NCBI GenBank assembly: GCA_024684065.1
Contig: JAIKXO010000067.1
Coordinates: 10,445-74,444, forward strand
Direction of reading: 5' to 3'
Length of the DNA: 64,000 bases
Source of the DNA: Lachnospiraceae bacterium
Lineage (GTDB): Bacteria; Bacillota_A; Clostridia; Lachnospirales; Lachnospiraceae
The notes beneath the pieces are model-generated. The model had not been told where the DNA came from. It worked only from the letters and a program-made list of their open reading frames with translations, and made no database searches. Position numbers and translations under genes: made by a program. Positions 18,423 to 27,171 of this stretch are shown piece after piece (position 1 is the stretch's first letter; every line of letters starts with the position of its first letter).

Positions 18423-20702
18423 ATGGATACTGAAAGATCAAGTTTATTTAAACGGAACAGATATATTGTTATTATAGGGGCAGCTGTAATTTTTGCTGCC
18501 TCTTTGTTAATTACGCTGATTGCCTGGTTGGTCCTGAGCTCTTCAATAAGCTTCACTGAATTTGACAGAAGTGCGGCAGGGGACAAAGCAACTGGGTTTA
18601 CCGCGGCAGGCTATACGGATTTTAAGCCTTTTTCCTATGAAGATAATAAGAGAGGATATCAGGGGTATAACGTAGAGCTTGTCTATCAGCTTGCCGAACG
18701 TCTTAATATGAGCGTAAAGCTGAGTCTTGCCGACAAAAGCGACGTGATGCAGATGCTTTTTTCGGATGAAGCGGATATCCTTTTGAATTATGAGACAGAT
18801 CTTCCGTATGAGGAAGAAGGACTGATCATATCCATACCTACAGGAAAGGTTGATTATGCGGTATATGGCCGTACAAGGGCGAAGAGCATCGGAAACCTGT
18901 ATGATCACAGAGTCGCTACGGTACGGGACTTTCCCGAGCTGGGACTTTCTCACGAACTGAATCCGGTATCTGATTACAGGGAGCTGTTTACGGGAATCCG
19001 GGACGGGAAATATGATTTCGGAATAGCACCGGTAGAATCCGCGGGAGCTATGCTTAAGGAATATGGGATCCACGGCATATATCAGGGAACCGACGTATGC
19101 CATACATATACATGCATCGCGCTTCCAAAGGGGAGCGAGGACTTAAGAAACAGGATAAATATCGCTCTTAGGGCAATGCAGAAGGACGGAGATTTAGGTG
19201 CCCTGGATTCAAAATGGTTTAAGGCGCATTTTGAGTCAATGGGACTTTCCGGTATCATAAGAACCTATCCCTGGATTTTGTTCATCCTGCTTTTTGCTGT
19301 TTTTTTCAGTGTGTTTTCTTTCTATCTCCATCTGGACGAAAAAAAGAATTTCAAACGCAACGAAAGCATGACCGAGCGGATCTATCAGAATATGCAGGTT
19401 ATAGACAGACAGAATCTTAAGATGTCCGCGGAGTATTCGGGGCTTGAGAGAGAGCTTAAAAAGGCAGTCACCGCAAATACCAAAAAGGCCAGGTTCTTAG
19501 CAAACCTTTCGCAGGAGCTTAAAAGTCCCGTGAATTCTCTTTCGACCTATTCCGAACAGGCGCTTTTGAATGTTGAGGATCCCGACATTACTGAGGACTA
19601 TTTGCGCAGCATTGAGCGTATAGTCAGGAATCTGACGGGTAAGATAAATAAGATACTGGAGGTATCAAGGATCGAGAGCGGGATGTTAATGATCGAGAAC
19701 GTGCCGGGTGATCTTTTCTCGATTCTTGACAGTGTGGATCACGCGGTCTACGATGAGGCCGAAAAAAAGAATCTGAAGCTCCTGATAAGAAGCTCCGATA
19801 TCTCCGACAGCAAGGTTTACTGTGACAGACTGAGACTTAACCAGGCCCTGACAAACATTGTCATGAACGCTATCCAGTACACCGAGAAGGGCGAGGTGAG
19901 GGTGACGCTCTCTGAACTGCCCTGCAATAGGAAGGGATACGGCCTTTACGAATTCAGGGTAAAGGATACCGGGATAGGCATGGATCCCGGATTCATCGAA
20001 CGCTTATATGAACCCTTCGAGAAGGAAGGCTTCCCCAATACTGCCGTCAGCGGAAACGGTGCCATGAAAAGTAACAGCCCGCGAAGGGGGCGAAATAACC
20101 GGGCGGATATGATAAACGATAACGGAGGTTTAGGGCTCGGCCTTTCCATTTCAAAGGGAATAATAGACGCCATGGGAGGGACGATCGATGTTATCACTGC
20201 GCCGGGGAGAGGCACGGAATTCATAGTCTGCTTTGAACTGAGGCTTCAGAATAAAGAGGTCGATCCGAAAGCCGAAGCAAGAGCAAAAGAAGGCGGTGAC
20301 AGGGTTACTTTTTCAGGCAGGCGGGTACTTGCTGTGACACAGGATAAAGAACTCTATGAATCATTCGCTGATCTTATGAGGCCATATGAAGCAGAGCCCG
20401 AATGGGTAAAGAGCGGAGAGGATGCGATAAATAAGGTGACCGGTTCTCCGGGAAGGCCATATGATCTTGTCATAACTGATTTCAGGCTTAAGGATATGGA
20501 TGCCCATGAGGAGGCAAGAAAGATCAGGGCTTTGTCAAACCCTGCCCTTTCCATGACACCGATAGTCGTAATGACTGACGATATACTGGAGGATGACCGT
20601 AAGGCTGCGATCGAAGCCGGGATAAACGGGCATCTGTCAAAGCCGGTGGAAGCGGAAGAGTTTATATATGTGCTTAAGTGCTTCCTGAAGCAGGATACTT
20701 AA
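18423..20702 (+). CDS. Hybrid sensor with extracellular SBP domain, degenerate HisKA, ATPase and receiver
   Basis: 759 residues. Order: N-terminal membrane segment (about 15-40), a bacterial solute-binding family 3 domain outside (about 55-270, GYTDFKPFSYEDNKRGYQGYN and VATVRDFPELG), second membrane segment (about 278-300), coiled coil, HisKA-like helices, HATPase (N-box NIVMNAIQYTEKG, G1 DTGIGMDPG, G2 GGLGLGLSISKG) and a C-terminal receiver (phospho-acceptor in VITDFRLKD, Lys in LSKP). The H-box reads FLANLSQELKSP: the phospho-accepting His is Gln364, CAG at 19512-19514. It follows the transporter operon by 46 bases, so it may sense the transported ligand. Without the His, classical autophosphorylation is not expected. 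Confidence 0.88.
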   Translation: MDTERSSLFKRNRYIVIIGAAVIFAASLLITLIAWLVLSSSISFTEFDRSAAGDKATGFTAAGYTDFKPFSYEDNKRGYQGYNVELVYQLAERLNMSVKLSLADKSDVMQMLFSDEADILLNYETDLPYEEEGLIISIPTGKVDYAVYGRTRAKSIGNLYDHRVATVRDFPELGLSHELNPVSDYRELFTGIRDGKYDFGIAPVESAGAMLKEYGIHGIYQGTDVCHTYTCIALPKGSEDLRNRINIALRAMQKDGDLGALDSKWFKAHFESMGLSGIIRTYPWILFILLFAVFFSVFSFYLHLDEKKNFKRNESMTERIYQNMQVIDRQNLKMSAEYSGLERELKKAVTANTKKARFLANLSQELKSPVNSLSTYSEQALLNVEDPDITEDYLRSIERIVRNLTGKINKILEVSRIESGMLMIENVPGDLFSILDSVDHAVYDEAEKKNLKLLIRSSDISDSKVYCDRLRLNQALTNIVMNAIQYTEKGEVRVTLSELPCNRKGYGLYEFRVKDTGIGMDPGFIERLYEPFEKEGFPNTAVSGNGAMKSNSPRRGRNNRADMINDNGGLGLGLSISKGIIDAMGGTIDVITAPGRGTEFIVCFELRLQNKEVDPKAEARAKEGGDRVTFSGRRVLAVTQDKELYESFADLMRPYEAEPEWVKSGEDAINKVTGSPGRPYDLVITDFRLKDMDAHEEARKIRALSNPALSMTPIVVMTDDILEDDRKAAIEAGINGHLSKPVEAEEFIYVLKCFLKQDT

Positions 20703-20716
20703 AATATTAACAAAAA

Positions 20717-20934
20717 AGGGGCTGTCGTTAAAACAATGCCGTTTAATTAAGCCATAATATAGTTCAGGGATACGAGAAGGAACCATATTGCCCCTCAGAC
20801 AATGAAGAAGCGTTTTTAGTTAAGTCACAAGTCGTCACGTTGCTTCGTCTGAGGGGTAATATCGGTCTCCTTCGAAGTATCCCATCAAAAGCTTTCAAGC
20901 TTAATTAAACGGCATTGTCGCTCTGACTGCCCCT
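20717..20934. repeat. 218-base imperfect inverted-repeat element between convergent genes
   Basis: The gap between the convergent sensor gene and glnA is filled by one long inverted repeat. Outer tips AGGGGC (20717-20722) and GCCCCT (20929-20934), a perfect 20-base arm (20733-20752 with 20899-20918), GGGATAC (20767-20773) with GTATCCC (20877-20883), and CCCCTCAGAC (20791-20800) with GTCTGAGGGG (20847-20856) line up in order around a centre of about 46 bases. It has the shape of a MITE-like palindrome or a very large bidirectional terminator; no coding sequence is inside. Confidence 0.75.
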
Positions 20935-20972
20935 CTGATCATTTTTATGTGTTCATACGATCCCGGAAATGA

Positions 20973-22403
20973 TCACAGATCATAATAGAGCGCAAATTCC
21001 TTCGGATGCGGAAGATGCGTGACCAGATCGGAATCCCTGCGGCGTTTTGCTATATGAAGCTCAAGGAGCTTTTCGGGGAAGACTCCGTTCACGGTAAGAT
21101 AATCATGGTCTTCATCAAGAGCGTTCAGAGCCTCCGACAGGCTTTCCGGAAGAGATGTAAGCTTTTTCTTTTCCTCGTCGGAGAGATTGTAAAGGTTGAA
21201 ATCGTACGGTCCCCAGCCTTTCGCGTGGGGATCGATCTTATTCTTTATCCCGTCAAGACCGGCCATGAGAATGGCTGAAAACGCGAGATACGGATTGCAT
21301 GTAGCATCCGGGTTCCTTAATTCAAACCGCTTGGCCTCCGGAGACTTCGCATAGGCCGGGATCCTTATAACCGCACTCCTGTTGGCAGTGGCGTAACCAA
21401 TGGTTACGGGAGCTTCATAGCCCGGTATCAGCCTTTTATAGGAGTTCGTGGAAGGGTTGGTCAGTGCACAAAGGGATTTCGCGTGTGTCAGAAGACCGCC
21501 TATAAAATACAGCGCGGTATCGCTGAGGCCGCCGTAGCCGTTCTCGTCATAGAAGACAGGCTTTCCGTCCTTCTTTAGAAGCATATGTACATGCATACCG
21601 CTTCCCGCTTCGCCTGCCACGGGCTTTGGCATGAGAGTGGCAGTCTTTTGGTTCCTTACGGCTTCATTTTTGATGATATATTTTATATTCATCGTATTGT
21701 CCGCCATTTCAAGCATTTCGCCAAGCTCGACCTCGATTTCCATCTGCCCGCAGGCACCCACCTCATGGTGATGATATTTTACATCTATGCCCCAGTCCTG
21801 CATGGCAAGGCACATCTTAGAGCGGAGATCAGAGTTTATATCCATCGGAAGGCTTATATGATAGCCTTTTCCGTTATTTATAAGATATGCATTGTTATTA
21901 TCAGAATGGGATGAGGACCATTCCGCCTGTCTGGCACCGATCGAAAAACCGCTGCTTTCGGGCTCGTTTGCATATGCGACCTGATCAAAGATATAAAACT
22001 CATACTCCGGAGCGATGAACATCTTATCAGCGATCCCAAGATCCTTCATATATTCAATGGCACGTTTGGCTACGTTCCTCGGATACTGGTCAAAGGGATG
22101 GTTGTCGGGATGTGATATTACCATGACATCGCCGATCATAGAGAGCGTGGGTACCTCAGAGTAAATGTCTATTACCGCGGATTCAAGTACGGGGACAAAT
22201 ACCATGTCACTTTTCTCGACAGGTGCGTATCCGTAATTTGAACCGTCGAAACCTATACCATGAACCATCGTATCCTCTGTCAGTCTCTCGACCGGGATGC
22301 TTAAATGCCTCCATCTGCCGTCGATATCGGTGAGCTTGAAATCTACGAACCTTATCCCGTTATCTTTGCAGAGCTTCAGGACATCATTTAAAGTCTTTTT
22401 CAT
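20973..22403 (-). CDS. glnA: Type I glutamine synthetase
   Basis: Makes glutamine from glutamate, ammonia and ATP in the cytoplasm. The ATG at 22403 (MKKTLNDVLKLC) with AGGGGGAA upstream is chosen over a longer in-frame start at 22463; this gives 476 residues. Recognisable segments are GFDGSNYGYAPVEKSDM, SGMHVHMLLKKDGKPVF, NPSTNSYKRLIPGYEAPVT and RIPAYAKSPEAKRFELRNPD. The C-terminal FNLYNLSDEEKKKL resembles the NLYDLPPEE region that carries the adenylylated Tyr in the beta subgroup, and the Tyr is kept. It is divergent from the aminotransferase gene, with a 173-base shared upstream region. Confidence 0.94.
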   Translation of the reverse strand: MKKTLNDVLKLCKDNGIRFVDFKLTDIDGRWRHLSIPVERLTEDTMVHGIGFDGSNYGYAPVEKSDMVFVPVLESAVIDIYSEVPTLSMIGDVMVISHPDNHPFDQYPRNVAKRAIEYMKDLGIADKMFIAPEYEFYIFDQVAYANEPESSGFSIGARQAEWSSSHSDNNNAYLINNGKGYHISLPMDINSDLRSKMCLAMQDWGIDVKYHHHEVGACGQMEIEVELGEMLEMADNTMNIKYIIKNEAVRNQKTATLMPKPVAGEAGSGMHVHMLLKKDGKPVFYDENGYGGLSDTALYFIGGLLTHAKSLCALTNPSTNSYKRLIPGYEAPVTIGYATANRSAVIRIPAYAKSPEAKRFELRNPDATCNPYLAFSAILMAGLDGIKNKIDPHAKGWGPYDFNLYNLSDEEKKKLTSLPESLSEALNALDEDHDYLTVNGVFPEKLLELHIAKRRRDSDLVTHLPHPKEFALYYDL

Positions 22404-22576
22404 TTGGTTATTCCCCCTGATATGATAATGATCAAATAAAGAACAGTGATCCTTGCGTATCATTATATATTAAAATTCATTATGAATATAGCTTTTTTAT
22501 TCAAACGTGTTAAAATTATGAGGATGGTATATGACAGGTATTTGTCGTATTAAGACAGAGAGTAAAGGAACATGAT

Positions 22577-23869
22577 ATGAGGAGTATAAAAGATTTATCG
22601 GGTATTGAACCCTTTGAAAAGAAGATTTACCTTGCGAGCCCTACGATGCACGGGGAAGAGCTTGAGTTCGTGAAAGAAGCCTTTGATACCAACTGGCTTT
22701 CCACCGTCGGAAAGAACATTGACGAGATTGAGCGATTCACGGCTGATCTTATCGGATGCAGGTATGCGGTAGCCCTTTCAACAGGTACGGCCTCGCTTCA
22801 TATGTCGGTCAAGCTTGCAGGAGAGAAGCTTTACGGAATGCCGAAGCCCAATGAAGGAACCCTTAAGGGGAAAAAGGTGTTCTGCTCCGACGTGACCTTT
22901 GATGCTAGCGTGAATCCTGTTGCCTACGAGGATGGTGAGGCTGTTTTCATTGATACGGAGTATGACACCTGGAACATGGATCCCGAAGCCCTGAAAGAGG
23001 CTTTCCGGATCTACCCCGACGTTAAGCTTGTTGTCTGCGCGCATCTGTACGGAACTCCCGGAAAGATATCTGAGCTTAAGGAAATCTGCGACAGGCACGG
23101 AGCTCTTTTAATAGAAGATGCCGCGGAATCTCTGGGGGCATCGTATAAGGGGAAGCAGACGGGATCCTTCGGCGATTATAATGCGATCTCTTTTAACGGA
23201 AATAAGATAATCACCGGTTCAAGCGGCGGCATGTTCCTTACGGACAGCAAAGAGGACGCAGACAGGGTCAGGAAATGGTCCACGCAGTCGAGAGAGGCGG
23301 CGCCCTGGTATCAGCATGAGGAGATCGGATATAATTACCGGATATCAAATGTCATAGCGGGGATAATAAGAGGTCAGCTTTTACATCTTAATGAACATAT
23401 TGCGGCTAAAAAGGAGATCTATGAACGTTACAGGGACGGCTTCAGGGACCTTCCGGTATCCATGAACCCGTATGACCATGAGAATTCGGAGCCGAATTTC
23501 TGGTTAAGCTGCCTGCTCATAAATAAAGAAGCGATGTGCGAGACCGTGAGGGGTGAAAACAGGGCTCTTTATGTAAGCGGGCATGAAAAGACCTGTCCTA
23601 CGGAGATACTTGAGGTTATAGCGTCCATCAACGCGGAAGGGCGTCCGATATGGAAGCCCATGCATGCCCAGCCTATTTACAGGATGAACAGCTTTATCAC
23701 AAAGGCCGGAAACGGCAGGGGCAGGAGTAATGCGTATATCGATATGGGAGCGGCCACAAATGCAGGAGATGATATTTTTGAGAGAGGGCTGTGCCTGCCT
23801 TCGGATATTAAGATGACCGCAGAAGAACAGGGGAGGATCATAGAAGCGGTAAAGCGTTGTTTTTTGTAA
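22577..23869 (+). CDS. DegT/DnrJ/EryC1/StrS-family PLP-dependent aminotransferase
   Basis: Sugar aminotransferase-type enzyme, 430 residues. Motifs: an N-terminal MHGEELEFVKEAFDTNWLSTVG, ALSTGTASLHMSVKLAG, LLIEDAAESLGASYKGKQTGSFGD and FNGNKIITGSSGGM, in which Lys210 is the expected PLP lysine. HDVTFD-like VFCSDVTFDASVNPVAYEDGEAVFID is also typical. The C-terminus contains PMHAQPIYR and RGLCLPSD. Enzymes of this type usually make amino-sugars for surface glycans, but no other glycan gene is adjacent, so the substrate is open. AAAGGA (22564-22569) precedes the start. Confidence 0.88.
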   Translation: MRSIKDLSGIEPFEKKIYLASPTMHGEELEFVKEAFDTNWLSTVGKNIDEIERFTADLIGCRYAVALSTGTASLHMSVKLAGEKLYGMPKPNEGTLKGKKVFCSDVTFDASVNPVAYEDGEAVFIDTEYDTWNMDPEALKEAFRIYPDVKLVVCAHLYGTPGKISELKEICDRHGALLIEDAAESLGASYKGKQTGSFGDYNAISFNGNKIITGSSGGMFLTDSKEDADRVRKWSTQSREAAPWYQHEEIGYNYRISNVIAGIIRGQLLHLNEHIAAKKEIYERYRDGFRDLPVSMNPYDHENSEPNFWLSCLLINKEAMCETVRGENRALYVSGHEKTCPTEILEVIASINAEGRPIWKPMHAQPIYRMNSFITKAGNGRGRSNAYIDMGAATNAGDDIFERGLCLPSDIKMTAEEQGRIIEAVKRCFL

Positions 23870-23989
23870 GGAGTATCCCCGGCTGCTTTATAATAAGAAC
23901 ATTTACTCAATGACGGAATTTAATTTTGTTAATGAGTAAAAAAATATAAGTTCTTACCCGTCGGGAAAAGCCTTAAGGAGGAAAAGGAA

Positions 23990-24202
23990 ATGGAGCATGA
24001 ATTAGAAGGTCTTGATAACAGGGAACTGTTTATTATTCTTACGGAAGGCCGGGATGTGGTCCTCAGGGCAAAGCTTCAGAACATACTTAAGGAACATCTG
24101 CGTTTCTACGGGAAGGATTCCTTCAGTGAGAAGGAAGATAACGTGGATCTTCAGGCCATTGTTAAGGAATACTATGAAGGCAGATACGATTCTTTGAAAT
24201 AA
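23990..24202 (+). CDS. Small conserved-looking hypothetical protein (70 residues)
   Basis: A strong AAGGAGGAAAAGG ribosome binding site precedes the ATG at 23990. The product is predicted to be mostly helical and acidic (MEHELEGLDNRELFIIL ... LQNILKEHLRFYGKD ... LQAIVKEYYEGRYDSL). I do not recognise the family. It lies alone between the aminotransferase and the rplU promoter. The overlapping frame at 24012 has no ribosome binding site and is a shadow. Confidence 0.65.
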   Translation: MEHELEGLDNRELFIILTEGRDVVLRAKLQNILKEHLRFYGKDSFSEKEDNVDLQAIVKEYYEGRYDSLK

Positions 24203-24280
24203 CCGGTCAGATCCGTGTTACCGGATTTTGGGATCAGGAATACGGATTCAAAATAAGGGGAAAGAATCGGGAAAATCTAT

Positions 24281-24309
24281 TTGACACTTGTTTTTTCATG
24301 TGTTAGTAT
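24281..24309 (+). promoter_or_regulatory. Sigma-A promoter of the rplU-prp-rpmA operon
   Basis: A perfect TTGACA at 24281-24286, 17-base spacer and TAGTAT at 24304-24309. Transcription would begin near 24316 and yield a leader of about 100 bases before rplU. Confidence 0.75.
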
Positions 24310-24315
24310 ACTAGG

Positions 24316-24400
24316 GTATGCCGCTTGGTGAGGTTAAAAACGATCGCGGATCCTTATTTTGGGGATCGTCTCGTTACCGAAACCAGCGAGTAAAATTTTA
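24316..24400 (+). ncRNA. Probable L21 leader (r-protein autoregulatory element) upstream of rplU
   Basis: Between the promoter and the rplU ribosome binding site lies a foldable leader. CGCTTGGT near 24321 can pair with ACCAGCG near 24382 (one bulged T), enclosing a GGATCC/GGGATC hairpin. Position and general layout fit the L21 leader known upstream of rplU in Firmicutes; the match was made from memory of the family, not by a covariance-model search. Confidence 0.5.
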
Positions 24401-24413
24401 CAGGAGGTACTAC

Positions 24414-24719
24414 ATGTACGCTATTATTGCTACAGGCGGGAAGCAGTATAAGGTTTCCGAGGGCGATGTTATAAGGATCGAAAAGCTCGGCGTTGAAGAG
24501 GGAGAAAAGGTTTCTTTTGACAATGTGCTGGCAGTATCGGACGGAAAGCTTCTTGTCGGTGAGGATGTTGCAAATTCATCCGTAGAAGCAACTGTGGTTA
24601 AGAATGGCCGCGATAAGAAGATCATTGTATATAAGTACAAGAGAAAGTCCGGCTATCACAAGAAACAGGGCCACAGGCAGGCATACACCGAGGTTAAGAT
24701 CGATTCTATAAAGGCCTGA
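24414..24719 (+). CDS. rplU: 50S ribosomal protein L21
   Basis: Large-subunit ribosomal protein of 101 residues. Start MYAIIATGGKQYKVSEGDVI and the C-terminal KYKRKSGYHKKQGHRQAYTEVKI are diagnostic. The ATG at 24414 with CAGGAGGT directly upstream is chosen; the open frame extends to 24318 but that part is leader RNA. First gene of the rplU-prp-rpmA operon. Confidence 0.97.
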   Translation: MYAIIATGGKQYKVSEGDVIRIEKLGVEEGEKVSFDNVLAVSDGKLLVGEDVANSSVEATVVKNGRDKKIIVYKYKRKSGYHKKQGHRQAYTEVKIDSIKA

Positions 24720-24728
24720 CCTAAGGTT

Positions 24729-25046
24729 ATGATCCGGGCAAGCATCATAAAGAAGGACGGAAACTATAAAGCATTCAGCTTTTTAGGGCATGCAGAGTAT
24801 TCTGAGGCAGGAACCGATATTGTATGCGCGGCCGCGTCAGTGCTGATCATCAATACGGCAAATGCGATCGAAAGTCTTACAGATAATGAAATAAAAGGGA
24901 GCGATGAAGACGGGATTTTTTTTGAATTTCCGAACCCTCCCGATGAAAAGGGAAGGCTTTTGATAGATGCCATGATCCTGGGGCTTGAAGACATACGGAA
25001 GAAATACGGAGAAAAGTATTTGACTCTTAAATATGAGGAGGTGTAA
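24729..25046 (+). CDS. prp: Ribosomal-processing cysteine protease Prp
   Basis: Cleaves the N-terminal extension from ribosomal protein L27 in Firmicutes. 105 residues. The catalytic His is in [13 protein letters not shown] and the Cys in [10 protein letters not shown], with the usual spacing. Encoded between rplU and rpmA, nine bases after rplU and two before rpmA. The L27 next door carries the cognate extension, which supports the assignment. Confidence 0.95.
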   Translation: MIRASIIKKDGNYKAFSFLGHAEYSEAGTDIVCAAASVLIINTANAIESLTDNEIKGSDEDGIFFEFPNPPDEKGRLLIDAMILGLEDIRKKYGEKYLTLKYEEV

Positions 25047-25048
25047 AA

Positions 25049-25333
25049 ATGTTTGAACTTAATCTTCAATTCTTTGCACATAAAAAGGGAGTTGGTTCTT
25101 CAAAGAACGGAAGAGATTCCGAATCAAAGAGATTAGGCGCAAAAAGAGCTGACGGCCAGTTCGTAAAGGCCGGAAACGTTTTATACAGACAGAGAGGAAC
25201 CAAGATTCATCCCGGAACCAATGTTGGAAGAGGCGGTGACGATACACTGTTTGCGTTAGTGGATGGAATCTTAAGATTTGAAAGGCTCGGCAGGGACAGG
25301 AAGAAGGCTTCCGTTTATCCTGTAGAGAACTGA
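25049..25333 (+). CDS. rpmA: 50S ribosomal protein L27 with Prp-cleavable extension
   Basis: Large-subunit protein near the peptidyl-transferase centre. The 94-residue precursor begins [14 protein letters not shown]; in Firmicutes the part before AHKKG is removed by Prp. The body [24 protein letters not shown] and [20 protein letters not shown] is typical L27. GAGGAGGTG precedes the ATG. A strong terminator follows at 25358. Confidence 0.97.
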   Translation: MFELNLQFFAHKKGVGSSKNGRDSESKRLGAKRADGQFVKAGNVLYRQRGTKIHPGTNVGRGGDDTLFALVDGILRFERLGRDRKKASVYPVEN

Positions 25334-25357
25334 TCTGATTCTGTTTGAAGAAACAGG

Positions 25358-25391
25358 GGCTCTAAACACAATGCGGTTTAGAGCCTTTTTT
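25358..25391 (+). terminator. Rho-independent terminator after rpmA
   Basis: A perfect ten-base stem (GGCTCTAAAC at 25358-25367 with GTTTAGAGCC at 25376-25385) is followed by six T residues. Confidence 0.92.
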
Positions 25392-25426
25392 AGCAAAATT
25401 TTTGTAAGGAGTAATGACGGGAAACC

Positions 25427-26722
25427 ATGGATTTTGCTGACAGGGCAAAAATTATAATAAAAAGCGGGCGCGGAGGCGACGGGCATGTTTCCTTCAGGAG
25501 GGAGAAATATGTGCCTAACGGCGGACCGGACGGCGGAGACGGCGGTAAAGGCGGAGATGTTATCTTCGAAATAGACGAAGGCATGAATACCCTTACCAAT
25601 TTCAGGCACCGCAGGAAATATGCTGCCGGAAACGGTGAGAACGGCGGTAAACGAAACTGTAAAGGGAAAAACGGCGAAGATCTGGTCCTCAAAGTGCCTA
25701 AGGGGACGGTATTAAAGGATGCCGAATCCGGAAAGGTTATTCTGGACATGTCCGGTGAAAACCGCAGGGTCGTTCTTTTAAAGGGCGGAAAAGGCGGTAT
25801 CGGAAACCAGCATTACGCGACTGCTACCATGCAGGCCCCTCAATATGCAAAGCCGGGGCAGGAAGGGATCGAACTCTGTGTTGACATGGAGCTTAAGGTG
25901 ATCGCTGATGTGGGTCTTTTAGGTTTTCCGAACGTTGGGAAATCCACCTTTCTTTCCTGTGTCTCAAATGCCAGGCCTGAGATCGCGAATTATCATTTTA
26001 CCACGCTTACGCCTCATCTGGGTGTGGTAGATTATGAAGATATAAACGGATTTGTTATCGCGGATATCCCCGGGCTTATCGAGGGCGCGTCGGAAGGCGT
26101 GGGCCTTGGTCATGACTTCCTCAGGCATATTGAGCGTACAAGGGTAATGATCCATATAGTGGATGCCGCATCTGTAGAGGGACGGGATCCTGTAGATGAT
26201 GTGATAAAGATCAACAAAGAGCTTGCGGATTATAATGCCGGGCTTGCAGGCAGGCTGCAGGTAATTGCCGCAAACAAGCTTGACTGTCTGACGAAAGAAG
26301 AGGCAGATGCCGTGCTTACAAAGCTCCGCGCGCGTTTTGAACCCTCGGGAATAAAGGTATTTCCGCTGTCCTGCGTTACCGGGGCAGGGATAAAGGAGCT
26401 TCTTTCGCATGTAAAAGGAATGCTTGACCAGATTGACCTTGAGCCCGTATTCTTTGAGTCCGAATATGTCATACAGAACTCTTCCGACTCCGAAGCGCCG
26501 TATACCGTTGAATATGATTTCAAAGATAAAGTGTACAGGGTCGAGGGACCAAGGATCGAGAAAATGCTCGGTTATACCAATCTGGAAGCGGAGAAGGGCT
26601 TTATGTTCTTCCAGAAGTTTTTGAAGGAGAACGGTATAATTAAGGATTTAGAGGAGCTTGGGATCAAAGAAGGGGATACCGTCAGGATCTACGGGCACGA
26701 CTTCGAGTTTTATTCAAACTGA
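25427..26722 (+). CDS. obgE: GTPase ObgE/CgtA
   Basis: Essential GTPase tied to 50S ribosome assembly and stress. Three domains in 431 residues: the glycine-rich Obg fold (about 1-158, GGDGHVSFRREKYVPNGGPDGG), the G domain (about 159-330, with GFPNVGKST, switch region FTTLTPHLG, DIPGLIEGASEG and NKLD) and the C-terminal OCT domain (about 350-425, with RVEGPRIEKMLGYTN). It follows the rpmA terminator by 35 bases; the ribosome binding site is weak (GGGAAACC). Confidence 0.96.
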   Translation: MDFADRAKIIIKSGRGGDGHVSFRREKYVPNGGPDGGDGGKGGDVIFEIDEGMNTLTNFRHRRKYAAGNGENGGKRNCKGKNGEDLVLKVPKGTVLKDAESGKVILDMSGENRRVVLLKGGKGGIGNQHYATATMQAPQYAKPGQEGIELCVDMELKVIADVGLLGFPNVGKSTFLSCVSNARPEIANYHFTTLTPHLGVVDYEDINGFVIADIPGLIEGASEGVGLGHDFLRHIERTRVMIHIVDAASVEGRDPVDDVIKINKELADYNAGLAGRLQVIAANKLDCLTKEEADAVLTKLRARFEPSGIKVFPLSCVTGAGIKELLSHVKGMLDQIDLEPVFFESEYVIQNSSDSEAPYTVEYDFKDKVYRVEGPRIEKMLGYTNLEAEKGFMFFQKFLKENGIIKDLEELGIKEGDTVRIYGHDFEFYSN

Positions 26723-26797
26723 GTAAAGAAATATCGGCGCAGAAGCGTATATGTTTTATTTTTAAAGGGAAATACCCCTTTAACAGAGGAGAACGGA

Positions 26798-27094
26798 ATG
26801 AAATTAAACAGTAAACAGCGCGCCTATCTGAAAAGTCTTGCAGCTTCCGAAGATGCCATAATCCAGATAGGAAAAGCCGGAATCAGTCCCGAGGTTACCG
26901 CATCGATCGATGAAGCTTTGAGTGCCAGGGAGCTTATAAAGATCTCCGTACTGAAAAACTGTATGGACGATCCGAATGAGATAGCCTCCGTTATTTCGGA
27001 AAGGACTCACTCATCAACGGTTCAGGTAATAGGGAAGAAAATAGTACTGTACCGCCCCAAAAAAGACAAGCCTAAGATCAAACTTCCCCTGTAA
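26798..27094 (+). CDS. yhbY: YhbY-family RNA-binding protein (CRM domain)
   Basis: Small RNA-binding protein associated with pre-50S particles. 98 residues: MKLNSKQRAYLKSLA, the GxxG loop in QIGKAGISPEV and the C-terminal VQVIGKKIVLYRPKK fit the CRM domain. AGAGGAG precedes the ATG. In most Firmicutes nadD would be the next gene; here only 77 bases separate it from yqeK. Confidence 0.92.
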   Translation: MKLNSKQRAYLKSLAASEDAIIQIGKAGISPEVTASIDEALSARELIKISVLKNCMDDPNEIASVISERTHSSTVQVIGKKIVLYRPKKDKPKIKLPL

Positions 27095-27171
27095 ATAACT
27101 GTTTTTATGATCAGGGATCTGCCTTGCCAAAAGAGCCTGTAAATTAAAATTATTACGGAAATCATATTATC

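Noticed and set aside
24735..25333. L27 N-terminal extension as a wrong start
   Set aside because: The extension MFELNLQFF is the known Prp cleavage leader in Firmicutes, and prp is adjacent.
25414..25426. Alternative ATG for obgE at 25414, well spaced from AAGGAG
   Set aside because: It is out of frame with the Obg domain; only 25427 gives the conserved MDFADRAKIII start.
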